Shown in pieces: positions 51,201 through 53,877 of a stretch of 64,000 bases of DNA; the first letter of the stretch is position 1, and the number at the start of each line of letters is the position of its first letter. Source of the DNA: Mesostigma viride (lineage: Eukaryota > Streptophyta > Mesostigmatophyceae > Mesostigmatales > Mesostigmataceae); the NCBI GenBank assembly GCA_009746045.1, contig RPFO01000003.1, positions 626,767 through 690,766 on the forward strand, read 5' to 3'. The notes beneath the pieces are model-generated. The model saw nothing but the letters and a program-made list of their open reading frames with translations. It was not told the DNA's origin and ran no database searches. A program made the position numbers and the translations under genes.

Positions 51201-53877
51201 ATCCCTTACCTCCTGCACCGCGGCGGACAGCTCCGCGTGGAAGCGTGCAAAGCACGGGCTGCCCAGCGCGCCGTACAGCACGGCCACCACGGGCATGGGC
51301 TTGTGGGCTTCACCGACACGCCCCCCTGCCGCACTCCCTGGCGGCTCGGCCCCCTCCGCCTTGTACTCGTGGTCAAATATGTACACTTGAGGTGGCGTGC
51401 CCTGACTGTTCAAAGGAGCCATACAAAAGGATTAGGGATGGGAGGCGGGGGTGGGAAGCCAGCCAGGCATAGGCACACACAGACGATATAGATAGACATG
51501 TATATAGAGAAGCACTACACTTGCAGTAGCGTGCCCTGACTGCTGAAAATAGGCATGCAAGGAAGAGGTGTGTGCGTGTGTACATGTGTGCGGGGGCTAC
51601 AATAGGAGGGGGGGTGTAGATACTCGCAGTGATGCTCGCGGCAAGAATTACGGCCCAGCTAGTGCAGATACAAAGACAGCTTGCACCCAGCTGAAGCTGA
51701 CACACCCTCACTTGGGCAATCTCGTACATCCTGTAGCATTAACTACCCTTGATACTTGCTGTAACAGAGACCCCCAACAACACTTGATACAAAAAGCACT
51801 CCCGATGTCACATTCGGCAACGCTCACACATCCTGCACCAAGCACCCAGGCCCCGCACAACGCTCACACATCCTGCACTAAGCACCCAGGCCCCGCACAA
51901 CGCTCACATATCCTGCACCAAGCACCCAGGCCCCGCACAACGCTCACATATCCTGCACCAAGCACCCAGGCCCCGCACAACGCTCACACGTCCTGCACTA
52001 AGCACCCAGGCCCCGCACAACGCTCACACATCCTGCACTAAGCACCCAGGCCCCGCACAACGCTCACACATCCTGTACCAAGCACCCAGGCCCCGCACAA
52101 CGCTCACATATCCTGCACTAAGCACCCAGGCCCCGCACAACACTCACACGTCCTGCACTAAGCACCCAGGCCACGCACAACGTCCACACATCCGCAGTGT
52201 ACTAAGCACCCAGGCCACGGGCAAGGATCACTCACGCCCTCGCTGCCGCGATCCCCTCGCGCAGCGCCTTGTCGTCAGTGACGGCCGACCCGCCCAGGTC
52301 AACCCAGCAGCAGGGTGTGGGGGACCCTGGCCCCTCAAGCTGGTGGCGCGCCAGGGAGGCCGCGGCCATCTCGGCGTAGGTGACAATCTTGGGGGAGTAG
52401 TTGCGCAGGGCCAGGGTCATTGTAAACACCTGGGGGTAGGGGGTTAGGGGGGGTAGGGGGAATGGTGGTGGGGTCGCCAGGGGTGGGGGTAAAGAGGGGG
52501 TGGGGTGAGGAGGTCACCAGTATAAGCATGAAGAAGGTGTGCAGAATCAGCGACATGGGGTGGTCACATGGCGAGGGAGAAGTAAGGGCAGTCAGAGTTG
52601 TCTTAGAATAATGGAGATATTGGAAAAAACATGAGCGCGAATGCCCCTGTTGTGAGGCAGTCAAAGGAAATCCAGAGGCATGTCGTTATTACTACTTTCT
52701 CATCTAGAAAGATAAATGATGGGAAGTTGATAACATCGTTGATCCTGACACAAGTAATATGTTTCTTCCCTCCTATCACTCCGCACGTGCTAATAACCAA
52801 GAGGCCCCGATGCAACGCGCAGCCGATCCGATGCACAAGCGTATAATAGAGTGACCTCTGGCAGCATCCACCAACATGATATCCAGCACGCTGCCAGCTG
52901 GGTAACCAACACATAATCCCACACAAGGCACCATATCAAGGAGGTCGGTAGAAGGGAAGAGACAGATACTCGCAAAACAGGTTAATGGCCGAGGCAGTCC
53001 GGCGTACTCTTCTGTTATTATACAAAACAGAAACAAAGTTCCAGCTGGCACGATGACACAACGACTTTCAGCGGTGTTCTGCCCACCGTCACTATAAACC
53101 AGACATGCTTACCTTTGCTGTGGAACGGTTGAGAATAGCGTTGGCCGTTTCCACAATGTGCTGGTAGCACGCCGCATCCGTGATGGTGCCGTATGCGTGA
53201 CCGGGTAACGAGCCGTTGCCTGCGCTGGACACTGCGTTTCCTCGGGCCCCCCATTGCGTCACAAAGCTCCAGAAAAATTCGGGCCGTTCGTCGGCCATAA
53301 ACTCCCTGTTGTCAATCAGGAGGCGCCACGTGGCATCTAAAATTTATTCACCAAGAGAAGGCCGAGCAGAGCATGGTGGTGATGGCAGCATGCTACTGCA
53401 TCGCAAGGCAACCCCTATCCGTGGCATGCACCTGGCCACAGCAAGAATAATAGTGCGACAATCAATTGCAAAGGACGTCACAGATCGCCTTCACGCATCT
53501 GAAAAGGAAAGAGCCTGATTTTAGCCATACACTCGAGTTCAAGCTTAATGAGCACGGTTTGTTACAGAACACCACGCAAATCACCAGCAAACAGGGCGCA
53601 CGCTAGCCAGGTTCTAAACTGCATAGGTGGCACATTGACGCAACGCTGCGCAGCAAGTACTCATCCGCCAGCACAGTATGTAATTGACGTACCCGGCTTC
53701 GTGAAGCAGCGAGGTGCTTTGCCACTTGCTTTGAATCGCTATGTGGATGTCTTTTGGCTGTAATGCAAGACCTATATGAGCACTTCCAAGAATAAACAGC
53801 AGAATCCATGTAGCGCTCCATTTGCCCCGAGTTCTGCTGGACACAACAGCGTTCCTAGCGCATTCACCGGGGGCCAT
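11505..53877 (-). CDS. UGGT: UDP-glucose:glycoprotein glucosyltransferase (UGGT), 38 exons, 1780 residues
   Basis: ER-lumen folding sensor. It transfers glucose from UDP-glucose onto the high-mannose glycan of misfolded glycoproteins, so they rebind calnexin/calreticulin. I reconstructed 38 exons, all GT-AG. Their lengths sum to 5343 bases, exactly 1781 codons, with phases matching at every junction. Layout: signal peptide (residues 1 to about 38), N-terminal thioredoxin-like region (exons 1-21), the middle/beta-sandwich region (exons 22-30), then the GT24 catalytic domain from about residue 1424, with the metal-binding DAD at 1532-1534 in [11 protein letters not shown]. The C terminus is PDEL. 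Many blocks are near-identical to land-plant UGGT ([40 protein letters not shown]). The protein is about 170 residues longer than the Arabidopsis protein, mainly in low-complexity linkers (exons 5 and 13). The start is the ATG that puts a hydrophobic segment at residues 22-36. Introns reach 6.4 kb. Confidence 0.96.
12225..12320. repeat. Short tandem repeat of about 20-25 bp (AGGTGATAATCAATA type)
   Basis: Five imperfect units of CTAGGTGATAATCA type in the last UGGT intron, next to copies of the exon 37 donor edge. Confidence 0.7.
12325..12588 (-). repeat. Decayed copies of the exon 37 3' edge
   Basis: Copies near 12330-12350, 12408-12425 and 12497-12515 resemble ...CCCAAGCTGGAG/GTGGG and encode fragments such as KRPKLE and PELE before a GT. 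They lie just 3' of the true donor in the transcript. Confidence 0.75.
12589..12741 (-). CDS. UGGT: UGGT exon 37
   Basis: 153 nt. Encodes [40 protein letters not shown] and [11 protein letters not shown]. The donor GTGGGT is chosen over a GTG shift because PKLE-GARRIV matches the family. Copies of both edges occur in the flanking introns. Confidence 0.97.
12742..12945 (-). repeat. Decayed copies of the exon 37 5' edge
   Basis: A copy at about 12815-12860 retains an AG acceptor and encodes [15 protein letters not shown] shorter one lies at 12926-12945. The true exon edge encodes [14 protein letters not shown]. Confidence 0.8.
13435..13549 (-). CDS. UGGT: UGGT exon 36
   Basis: 115 nt. Encodes [20 protein letters not shown] and [18 protein letters not shown]. 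Donor GTAAGG. Confidence 0.97.
13550..14273. other. UGGT: UGGT intron, nothing recognised
   Basis: Intron between exons 35 and 36. Only chance ORFs; no repeat or RNA feature was recognised. Confidence 0.5.
14274..14317 (-). CDS. UGGT: UGGT exon 35
   Basis: 44 nt. Encodes [14 protein letters not shown], joining exactly to exon 36 to give [10 protein letters not shown]. Donor GTAACC. Confidence 0.96.
14513..15044. mobile_element. MITE in UGGT intron (532 bp)
   Basis: CAGCATGTTCACACTCGCCA at the left recurs inverted at the right (ends GCGAGTGTGAACATGCTG) with about 30-35 bp of terminal repeat. It is flanked by TAT on both sides (14510-14512, 15045-15047), a plausible 3-bp target duplication. 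No coding capacity. It lies between exons 34 and 35. Confidence 0.8.
15045..15744. other. UGGT: UGGT intron remainder with C-rich tract
   Basis: Two short imperfect repeats of TTTACACTAG.AAC (15056-15110), then a C-rich stretch (15345-15435, with a 14-C run) and a pyrimidine-rich tract up to exon 34. Nothing coding is recognised. Confidence 0.5.
15745..15885 (-). CDS. UGGT: UGGT exon 34: DxD metal/UDP-binding motif
   Basis: 141 nt. Encodes [20 protein letters not shown] and [23 protein letters not shown] (1532-1534) is the catalytic metal site of family GT24. Copies of its acceptor edge are reiterated between 15890 and 16320. Confidence 0.98.
15886..16325 (-). repeat. Reiterated copies of the exon 34 acceptor edge
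   Basis: At least six imperfect copies of the exon-start/acceptor junction (GTCCACGAAGATGACCTGCG type on the + strand) follow at about 15963, 16045, 16107, 16183, 16250 and 16305. Most retain GATGACCTG or GCTGACCTGC followed by TAxxAATAG-like sequence. The copy at 15965-15995 includes about 25 nt of exon sequence. Confidence 0.8.
16732..16890 (-). CDS. UGGT: UGGT exon 33
   Basis: 159 nt. Encodes [40 protein letters not shown] and [13 protein letters not shown]. Catalytic domain; donor GTGCGC. Confidence 0.97.
17122..17224 (-). CDS. UGGT: UGGT exon 32
   Basis: 103 nt. Encodes [20 protein letters not shown] and [14 protein letters not shown]. Catalytic domain; donor GTACGG. Confidence 0.97.
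17637..17815. repeat. 23-bp minisatellite, about 8 copies
   Basis: Unit TATCCAAAGCAGGTTTCATT(CTA) in the UGGT intron between exons 31b and 32. Confidence 0.9.
17884..17933 (-). CDS. UGGT: UGGT exon 31b: duplicate, possible mutually exclusive exon
   Basis: Also 50 nt, with acceptor CCTAG, donor GTACAT and the same phases as exon 31. Encodes [17 protein letters not shown]. Including both copies would add 50 nt and shift the frame, so a functional transcript can contain only one. It may be an alternative exon or a silent duplicate. Confidence 0.55.
17995..18044 (-). CDS. UGGT: UGGT exon 31: start of the GT24 catalytic domain (copy with best splice sites)
   Basis: 50 nt. Encodes [17 protein letters not shown], the invariant INIFS.ASGHLYERF entry to the glucosyltransferase domain. 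Acceptor TCGCAG, donor GTACGT. Confidence 0.93.
18150..18242. repeat. 28-bp tandem repeat, about 3 copies
   Basis: Unit GGTTCTGCTATTGGAATAAC(CAAGAACA) in the intron between exons 30 and 31. Confidence 0.9.
18243..18853. other. UGGT: UGGT intron, nothing recognised
   Basis: Intron sequence between the 28-bp repeat and exon 30. No gene or repeat was recognised. Confidence 0.45.
18854..18937 (-). CDS. UGGT: UGGT exon 30
   Basis: 84 nt. Encodes [20 protein letters not shown] and GKEKGSVT, the variable linker before the catalytic domain (GGW.S.F.. in plants). Donor GTACGT. Confidence 0.85.
18938..19564. other. UGGT: UGGT intron, nothing recognised
   Basis: Intron between exons 29 and 30, apart from the 27-bp tandem duplication at 19565-19633 beside the exon 29 donor. 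Confidence 0.45.
19634..19845 (-). CDS. UGGT: UGGT exon 29
   Basis: 212 nt. Encodes [40 protein letters not shown] and a Gly-rich linker. The GT donor in CAG/GTCAGG is not ideal but keeps phase. The donor edge is followed by a 27-bp tandem repeat (19565-19633) made from the same sequence. Confidence 0.87.
19846..20500. other. UGGT: UGGT intron with a copy of the exon 29 acceptor edge
   Basis: 19915-19955 (GATCAGCGCCTCATGAGC ... GCGCACTGG) is a decayed copy of exon 29 plus its acceptor (19804-19850). The remainder is unrecognised. Confidence 0.65.
20501..20710 (-). CDS. UGGT: UGGT exon 28
   Basis: 210 nt. Encodes [40 protein letters not shown] and [12 protein letters not shown], among the most conserved beta-sandwich motifs. 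Donor GTGAGT. Confidence 0.96.
20711..21247. other. UGGT: UGGT intron with short direct repeats
   Basis: CACCAGAGCAT.GT.AGGGT.GAGCGATCA occurs at about 20738 and 20870. Otherwise nothing is recognised. Confidence 0.5.
21248..21333 (-). CDS. UGGT: UGGT exon 27
   Basis: 86 nt. Encodes [20 protein letters not shown] and ELEALLVTG, the conserved HDLDNI.L...FELE.L.L.GHC block. Donor GTACGT. Confidence 0.96.
21334..22597. other. UGGT: UGGT intron with two copies of the exon 26 3' edge
   Basis: Contains coding-like copies at 22343-22390 (PERWLVESK, followed by GTAAGC) and 22453-22492 (PESWLVESK, followed by GTACGT). The rest (21334-22340) holds nothing recognised. Confidence 0.75.
22598..22728 (-). 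CDS. UGGT: UGGT exon 26
   Basis: 131 nt. Encodes [39 protein letters not shown] (PE.WLVE motif). Donor GTAAGT. Extra copies of its 3' edge are at 22343-22390 and 22453-22492; copies of its 5' edge are near 22790, 22870 and 22975. Confidence 0.95.
23298..23354 (-). CDS. UGGT: UGGT exon 25
   Basis: 57 nt. Encodes [19 protein letters not shown], the invariant D.PLK..YRYVL motif. Donor GTAGGC. A copy of its acceptor edge lies at 23430-23460. Confidence 0.95.
23595..23985. repeat. 18-bp minisatellite, about 22 copies
   Basis: Unit AAGCACGCAAGCATGAAC, with some 17- and 16-bp variants, in the intron between exons 24 and 25. Being mostly a multiple of 3, it opens long spurious Cys/Ala/Met-rich frames on the minus strand. 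Confidence 0.95.
23986..24717. other. UGGT: UGGT intron, nothing recognised
   Basis: Between the 18-bp array and exon 24. A short AAGCTTGCCATGGTGGCCAT-like duplication lies near 24530. No gene is seen. Confidence 0.45.
24718..24871 (-). CDS. UGGT: UGGT exon 24
   Basis: 154 nt. Encodes [35 protein letters not shown] and [10 protein letters not shown], matching the AVIDPLS..GQKL..LL..L...LNP block. Donor GTGCGT. Confidence 0.95.
25205..25530. repeat. 21-bp minisatellite, about 15 copies
   Basis: Unit CCATGAAACAACCACCGCAG(G) in the intron between exons 23 and 24. 21 bp is 7 codons, so several frames stay open (MKQPPQA repeats); these are not genes. It ends directly in a fragment of repeat family R. 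Confidence 0.95.
25518..25553 (+). repeat. Interspersed repeat family R, fragment
   Basis: GCAGGCCAGAAATCTGGAGA followed by ATCCGGATGACCATG matches the start of the 54984 copy with small changes. It adjoins the 21-bp array, whose unit ends CCGCAGG. Confidence 0.6.
25994..26098 (-). CDS. UGGT: UGGT exon 23
   Basis: 105 nt. Encodes [20 protein letters not shown] ... LAKRH, matching SK..SDV.M..SS.... Donor GTGTGC. Confidence 0.9.
   Translation of the reverse strand, partial: RLPERRHHGRHLAGGQQDTGGQPRVRAQLTRQAA
26099..26482. other. UGGT: UGGT intron, nothing recognised
   Basis: Short intron between exons 22 and 23 without recognised features. Confidence 0.5.
26483..26628 (-). CDS. UGGT: UGGT exon 22
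   Basis: 146 nt. Encodes [20 protein letters not shown] and [17 protein letters not shown], matching the ...F...D..LLE.. and ..W..VDPD.L.S segments. A copy of the acceptor edge lies at 26695-26735. Confidence 0.94.
26629..27488. other. UGGT: UGGT intron with a copy of the exon 22 acceptor edge
   Basis: 26695-26735 duplicates the acceptor and first codons of exon 22 ([10 protein letters not shown] against [10 protein letters not shown]). The rest has only a chance + strand ORF (26923-27180). Confidence 0.7.
27489..27557 (-). CDS. UGGT: UGGT exon 21
   Basis: 69 nt. Encodes [20 protein letters not shown] and NGR, matching the L.L..G..AVI.NGR motif. Donor GTGCGT. Confidence 0.93.
27558..28734. 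other. UGGT: UGGT intron, mostly unrecognised
   Basis: AT-rich in its middle. 28684-28706 copies the exon 20 donor edge. A short (ACCA)n tract lies near 28502. No gene is seen. Confidence 0.5.
28735..28954 (-). CDS. UGGT: UGGT exon 20
   Basis: 220 nt. Encodes [20 protein letters not shown], then [20 protein letters not shown] and STRLQQ, a helical region matching ...V..LA...GL....Y... Donor GTGGGC. Copies of its donor edge (28684-28706) and acceptor edge (about 29080 and 29225) flank it. Confidence 0.9.
28955..29826. other. UGGT: UGGT intron with copies of the exon 20 acceptor edge
   Basis: Decayed copies (AAGCTTCTGGCGCTGGATGT near 29087; GAGCTCCTTGCGCCGGGCTG near 29219) match the exon 20 start. 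The remainder is unrecognised. Confidence 0.6.
29827..31365. repeat. 67-bp minisatellite, about 23 copies
   Basis: Unit of 67 bp beginning GTGCGGCCCAACACTTAGGA and ending TCATACCGCGCTCCTTTACT(TA). Copies differ at a few fixed positions (AACACTT/AGCACTT/AATACTT, CTTTACT/CTCTACT, ACCGCG/ACCACG) that alternate along the array. It lies in the intron between exons 19 and 20 and ends in a copy of the exon 19 donor edge. Confidence 0.97.
31463..31572 (-). CDS. UGGT: UGGT exon 19
   Basis: 110 nt. Encodes [20 protein letters not shown] (R.G...NP motif). Donor GTAAGT. A copy of this donor edge lies at 31350-31380, at the end of the 67-bp minisatellite. Confidence 0.92.
31831..31925 (-). CDS. UGGT: UGGT exon 18
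   Basis: 95 nt. Encodes [20 protein letters not shown] and [11 protein letters not shown], matching DDVKPVTH.L..D..S..G..LL. Donor GTGAGT. Confidence 0.94.
32252..32501 (-). CDS. UGGT: UGGT exon 17
   Basis: 250 nt. Encodes [35 protein letters not shown] and [11 protein letters not shown], matching the plant Q.QVYYG.., RYNPQI and ..YLHSP.T blocks. Donor GTAAGT. Confidence 0.93.
32563..32648. repeat. (GGGTGGT)n 7-bp array
   Basis: About 12 copies next to GCAGGTGGCAGGTGGCAG repeats in the intron between exons 16 and 17. Possible G-quadruplex former on the + strand. Confidence 0.9.
32660..33190. other. UGGT: UGGT intron, nothing recognised
   Basis: Part of the intron between exons 16 and 17. 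A GGGTTGCC.TCCGAAGC-type duplication lies near 33062 and 33168. No gene is seen. Confidence 0.45.
33196..33245. repeat. (CA)n microsatellite
   Basis: About 25 uninterrupted CA dinucleotides. Confidence 0.97.
33380..33679. repeat. Repeats containing the exon 16 donor edge, about 47-bp period
   Basis: CCTTCCACCCCATGCATCCG followed by CATACACAT recurs about five times and grades into CTTCCACCCCATGCACGTAC at the true exon 16 donor. More diverged copies lie at 33384 and 33430. Confidence 0.75.
33680..33860 (-). CDS. UGGT: UGGT exon 16
   Basis: 181 nt. Encodes [20 protein letters not shown] ... and [18 protein letters not shown], corresponding to the ....P.VLFNG.. segment of a thioredoxin-like domain. 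Donor GTACGT. Confidence 0.88.
33893..34427. repeat. 38-bp minisatellite, about 14 copies
   Basis: Unit AAGAACGAATGTATCCAGAA(AACAAAAGCTTGTTTAGC) in the intron between exons 15 and 16. It directly abuts the left end of the YR retroelement. Confidence 0.95.
34438..34648 (+). repeat. YR retroelement repeat A1
   Basis: Starts GATTTGGTGAGCTATGCTCA and ends GGTTGTTTTCTTTTGCCT. It matches A2 except for one A in an A-run. It probably contains the promoter; a TATAAA at 34599-34604 lies downstream of a G-rich CCCAGGTAGGGG motif. Confidence 0.93.
34717..35819 (+). CDS. Gag-like ORF of the YR retroelement (possible frame change near its end)
   Basis: The ATG at 34717 opens a frame to 35739 (340 codons) beginning [20 protein letters not shown]. 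It is Gly/Ala-rich in the middle (residues about 90-210), with a conserved-looking region from [20 protein letters not shown] to [14 protein letters not shown]. After about 35645 this frame turns into Arg/Cys-rich sequence. The alternative frame reads [17 protein letters not shown] ... [15 protein letters not shown] and stops at 35817-35819, which looks more protein-like. So either a -1 type frameshift or a single indel lies near 35640-35670. No zinc knuckle is seen. Gag is assigned by position. Confidence 0.7.
36016..38946 (+). CDS. Reverse transcriptase-RNase H-tyrosine recombinase polyprotein (976 residues)
   Basis: [15 protein letters not shown] (144-156), DLDSYYNRL (193-201, motif A), WPMGNKLA (237-244, motif B) and TIDDL (322-326, motif C). 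RNase [10 protein letters not shown] (486-494), E565 in NVKEAIA, D592 in LVDSS and HNPADKASR (637-645). A 2A-like GDVHPNPGP follows at 657-665. Tyrosine recombinase: R807 (YLRISE), K842, H904 and R907 (HSLRHG), W930 and Y939 (TRYIG), the full catalytic set. This domain order is that of PAT/DIRS-order elements. The ORF looks intact. The start is the first in-frame ATG; upstream translation may couple to gag. Confidence 0.93.
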   Translation: MPGPLQQAALDGIDDACRSFVRRNGGSVAAMAGSVVDGGEYAEGAPYEPLVAARLALPGPGEGGQVDVLNLLPPSWGAILNDESRMVRTLSPAERILQKSMRISRGCSMEEFARVCTVCVERGILGGFFEEEPPMVNGTFGVGKPDGRIRLIVDNRRGNMPLPDPMPAFLPHLGVICDLPTRAGEDVFGGVSDLDSYYNRLRLPVWMRRYCAWMPVWSDLVGLSGARRKVWPWMLCWPMGNKLAVAVAQCVHQSVLYRCGPKPPLEASRGLSINMSALILVAEANEAGETVRLRLEEDPAAPLAPSPCFESRQDLEGMHAVTIDDLHFTHCASVDGVNQQLDRVQAAYAAVGLVQKSDKVVRATAEQTGVQAVGVIHQRDGDVVPVPERVVAVIAATHRILDRGFTYYRELSSVLGKWVWMHLLCRPMLSVWSETYRLLAAMNASLPGRRWRLPAGARQELQAAIDLAPFLRAARARPLSDRVVASDASGSGGGVVYRDLPGADCARLATRREARGWRTTALTSGEDWDLERMEEGDYSLLDSGHWRTALSYRWRGQPNHINVKEAIAATQGVEWSCRTKACRGKRVVRLVDSSAVVGAFVRGRSSSYRLNQLVRRYCALSLAGDMQSHWVWVATDHNPADKASRRGAWVPDLTRCGDVHPNPGPEGARRPRDLALLEGTVNPVSTLPAYRRAAAVYVAWAPPGPVDPADAEAIFCEWISAVYHARGGRGRTLCQHAKACLHLYYPDIVRNWVLADRLLAGWQRLVPAVSPPPMPWRLCYFTALLLVSRRQVHLSALIIIAFQQYLRISEALGLRVRDVAHPGHPLLEPGPMVGALVLRNPKTAQGAAQHVLVRDPLSLWLLRRLTAGQPPDALLFRGLTYSQARQQWEAVQARMSIPGMFSFHSLRHGGATHDAIAGESPEAIQLRGRWASALSVTRYIGLHRSLLGRDIPPALWAQALGFDPAAFRRHFGGVEF
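39142..39339 (+). repeat. YR retroelement repeat B1
   Basis: 198 bp, begins GGGTAGAGCAGGGGCACAGC, ends CCAGAAATGGATT. Matches B2 (39570-39767) along its full length. Its last 4 bases (GATT) are shared with the start of A2. Confidence 0.93.
39336..39545 (+). repeat. YR retroelement repeat A2
   Basis: 210 bp, same as A1 apart from one base in the A-run. Overlaps B1 by the shared GATT core. Confidence 0.93.
39570..39767 (+). repeat. YR retroelement repeat B2, right end
   Basis: 198 bp, same as B1. Ends GGATT, then intron sequence GTCTGTTTAACTTG resumes. Confidence 0.93.
39768..40253. other. UGGT: UGGT intron remainder with GCTTTGCC.. repeats
   Basis: Imperfect repeats of ATGCTTTGCCCAGA.ATGCT and GCCTTGCTTGAACTATA (39995-40150). 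Nothing else is recognised. Confidence 0.5.
40254..40354 (-). CDS. UGGT: UGGT exon 15
   Basis: 101 nt. Encodes [20 protein letters not shown] and [14 protein letters not shown]. This is a less conserved region. The assignment rests on phase (0 to 2), splice sites and position. The following intron carries the YR retroelement. Confidence 0.82.
40355..41362. other. UGGT: UGGT intron, mostly unrecognised
   Basis: Many short CAAGCACC.C.G words (40910-41330) form a loose repeat field ending in a copy of the exon 14 donor edge near 41280. No gene is seen. Confidence 0.5.
41363..41431 (-). CDS. UGGT: UGGT exon 14
   Basis: 69 nt. Encodes [20 protein letters not shown] followed by LVE, matching V.R.F.YI...G...AF.FL. 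Donor GTGGGT, with a copy of this edge near 41280. Confidence 0.9.
41432..41780. other. UGGT: UGGT intron, nothing recognised
   Basis: Short intron between exons 13 and 14, with a small duplication GACGTG.GCAAG..TGG near 41455 and 41490. Confidence 0.45.
41781..42026 (-). CDS. UGGT: UGGT exon 13
   Basis: 246 nt. Encodes [20 protein letters not shown], then a charged linker and [14 protein letters not shown], matching the plant ...NEFPVRFGV... and ..EDLSTM segments. Two copies of its acceptor edge sit upstream of it in the transcript, at 42095-42125 and 42185-42215. Confidence 0.93.
42027..42843. other. UGGT: UGGT intron with two exon 13 acceptor-edge copies
   Basis: Copies at 42095-42125 and 42185-42215 retain an AG followed by sequence like the first codons of exon 13 (SIDTIEQM against ALDTIEQI). 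The remainder to 42843 is unrecognised. Confidence 0.75.
42844..42942 (-). CDS. UGGT: UGGT exon 12
   Basis: 99 nt. Encodes [20 protein letters not shown] and [13 protein letters not shown], the highly conserved L.P.FPGQLRYIRKNLF...IDP block. Donor GTGAGT. Confidence 0.95.
42943..43800. other. UGGT: UGGT intron with exon 12 and exon 11 edge copies
   Basis: GACCGGCAC(A)AGGGACTG and GACCGGCATGAGGAACTG (43022, 43153) copy the exon 12 start. GGAGGACCACC(C/G)GGGTGC repeats at 42961 and 43187. 43700-43735 copies the exon 11 donor edge. Confidence 0.7.
43801..43959 (-). CDS. UGGT: UGGT exon 11
   Basis: 159 nt, phase 0 both sides. Encodes [13 protein letters not shown] and [20 protein letters not shown], matching the RIDFRS..V..LNNLE.D block. 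Donor GTGAGT. Confidence 0.93.
43960..44576. other. UGGT: UGGT intron with exon 10/11 edge copies
   Basis: Tandem segments of about 120 bp (GGGTGACCA.ACGGTGGG.AACCA and ATTCGGTTGTTRATWATG type) at 43985-44170, with decayed exon 11 acceptor copies near 44090 and 44215 and exon 10 donor copies near 44340 and 44495. Confidence 0.65.
44577..44634 (-). CDS. UGGT: UGGT exon 10
   Basis: 58 nt. Encodes [20 protein letters not shown]. Donor GTAGGG. Copies of this donor edge occur near 44495 and 44340. Confidence 0.9.
44635..45474. other. UGGT: UGGT intron with reiterated exon 9 donor edge
   Basis: Copies of the 3' edge of exon 9 plus donor (GAGYCCAGGYTGTC type) at about 45068, 45188, 45288 and 45398 precede the true edge at 45475. 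44700-45050 is otherwise unrecognised. Confidence 0.75.
45475..45590 (-). CDS. UGGT: UGGT exon 9
   Basis: 116 nt. Encodes [20 protein letters not shown] and IDNLDSYE (PGK...LNG...). Phase 2 out at donor GTGAGT. At least four decayed copies of this 3' edge occur in the following intron (about 45060-45430). Confidence 0.93.
45665..45975. repeat. 40-bp minisatellite, about 8 copies
   Basis: Unit ACTTGTTATCATCCCAGCTT(ATTTGCATCGAAGACATAGT) in the intron between exons 8 and 9. Confidence 0.95.
45976..46190. repeat. 37-bp minisatellite, about 6 copies
   Basis: Unit TTGACACCAGCCCAGTGCAC(TAGCACAGCAGAAATAC), directly following the 40-bp array and sharing the TACTTG..AYC..CCCAG start. Confidence 0.95.
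46191..46593. other. UGGT: UGGT intron, nothing recognised
   Basis: Rest of the intron between exons 8 and 9. Short ATGACATGCYATG repeats near 46500. Confidence 0.45.
46594..46706 (-). CDS. UGGT: UGGT exon 8
   Basis: 113 nt. Encodes [20 protein letters not shown] and [18 protein letters not shown], matching the conserved SDPL..MQ.I.QNFP..VSSLS motif. Donor GTGAGC. Decayed copies of its acceptor edge lie near 46800 and 46870. Confidence 0.93.
46707..48346. other. UGGT: UGGT intron with GC-rich repeat and an unassigned ORF
   Basis: 46790-46880 carries two copies of the exon 8 acceptor edge. 47470-47810 is a GCGACGGGCGACGGG/CCACGGGCAA low-complexity field. 47815-48080 has a 113-codon open frame on the minus strand (...[20 protein letters not shown]...) with no recognised homology; it may be a transposon remnant. 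Confidence 0.5.
48347..48452 (-). CDS. UGGT: UGGT exon 7
   Basis: 106 nt. Encodes [20 protein letters not shown] and ends ...PLKVWDLK, matching the plant MAFRDYLL...VWELKDLG block. Donor GTACAC is weak but phase-correct. Confidence 0.9.
48453..49163. other. UGGT: UGGT intron, nothing recognised
   Basis: Intron between exons 6 and 7; no repeat or coding signal recognised. Confidence 0.5.
49164..49231 (-). CDS. UGGT: UGGT exon 6
   Basis: 68 nt. Encodes [23 protein letters not shown], matching the plant EV.GF.FSK.. segment. Donor GTGCGT. Confidence 0.9.
49232..50184. other. UGGT: UGGT intron with 27-bp triplication
   Basis: CCCTCGTGACACCATACCAC(AAACCAT) occurs three times at 50037-50122. A decayed copy of the exon 5 donor edge (CACCCGTGTCACCCTTGTCC) lies near 49927. 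The rest is unrecognised. Confidence 0.7.
50185..50440 (-). CDS. UGGT: UGGT exon 5
   Basis: 256 nt, phase 0 to 1. Starts [13 protein letters not shown] Ser/Ala-rich insert of about 35 residues precedes [20 protein letters not shown], the conserved GYGVELALKNMEYK motif. Donor GTGAGT. Confidence 0.93.
50441..51209. other. UGGT: UGGT intron with exon 4 donor-edge copies
   Basis: TCTTATCCCTTACGTGTTGCACC (51032) and CTTATCGCTTACCTCCCGCAC (51129) resemble the exon 4 end plus donor (CGGATCCCTTACCTCCTGCA). The rest is unrecognised. Confidence 0.6.
51210..51405 (-). CDS. UGGT: UGGT exon 4
   Basis: 196 nt. Phase requires acceptor AACAG at 51407/51406, giving [17 protein letters not shown]. Contains [20 protein letters not shown], the conserved strand-helix of the first thioredoxin-like fold. 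Donor GTAAGG. Confidence 0.92.
51406..51825. other. UGGT: UGGT intron with exon 4 acceptor-edge copy
   Basis: 51519-51545 (CTTGCAGTAGCGTGCCCTGA) duplicates the exon 4 start and acceptor. Confidence 0.7.
51826..52200. repeat. 40-bp minisatellite, about 9-10 copies
   Basis: Unit CACAACGCTCACACATCCTG(CACTAAGCACCCAGGCCCCG) in the intron between exons 3 and 4, just 3' of the exon 3 donor. Confidence 0.96.
52236..52429 (-). CDS. UGGT: UGGT exon 3
   Basis: 194 nt, phase 0 in, phase 2 out, donor GTGAGT. Encodes [20 protein letters not shown] and CCWVDLGGS, both typical of plant-type UGGT (helical bundle and Cys pair of the first thioredoxin-like domain). Confidence 0.92.
52430..53112. other. UGGT: UGGT intron, nothing recognised
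   Basis: Intron between exons 2 and 3. A G-rich GGGGGTAGGGGG tract lies near 52431-52500. No gene is seen. Confidence 0.5.
53113..53305 (-). CDS. UGGT: UGGT exon 2
   Basis: 193 nt, donor GTAAGC. The acceptor CAACAG is placed so that the join reads [19 protein letters not shown], matching the family. Using the AG at about 53339 instead would keep [10 protein letters not shown] but break the frame with exon 1. First thioredoxin-like domain. Confidence 0.88.
53306..53692. other. UGGT: UGGT intron 1, nothing recognised
   Basis: First intron; no repeat or coding signal recognised. Confidence 0.5.
53693..53877 (-). CDS. UGGT: UGGT exon 1: start codon and signal peptide
   Basis: 185 nt, ends phase 2 at donor GTACGT. 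The ATG is at 53877-53875. A hydrophobic core ([15 protein letters not shown]) is followed by [19 protein letters not shown], which matches the conserved KW.STPLLLEA.E start of mature UGGT. An upstream in-frame ATG at 53931 would put 18 extra residues before the signal peptide and is less likely. Confidence 0.88.
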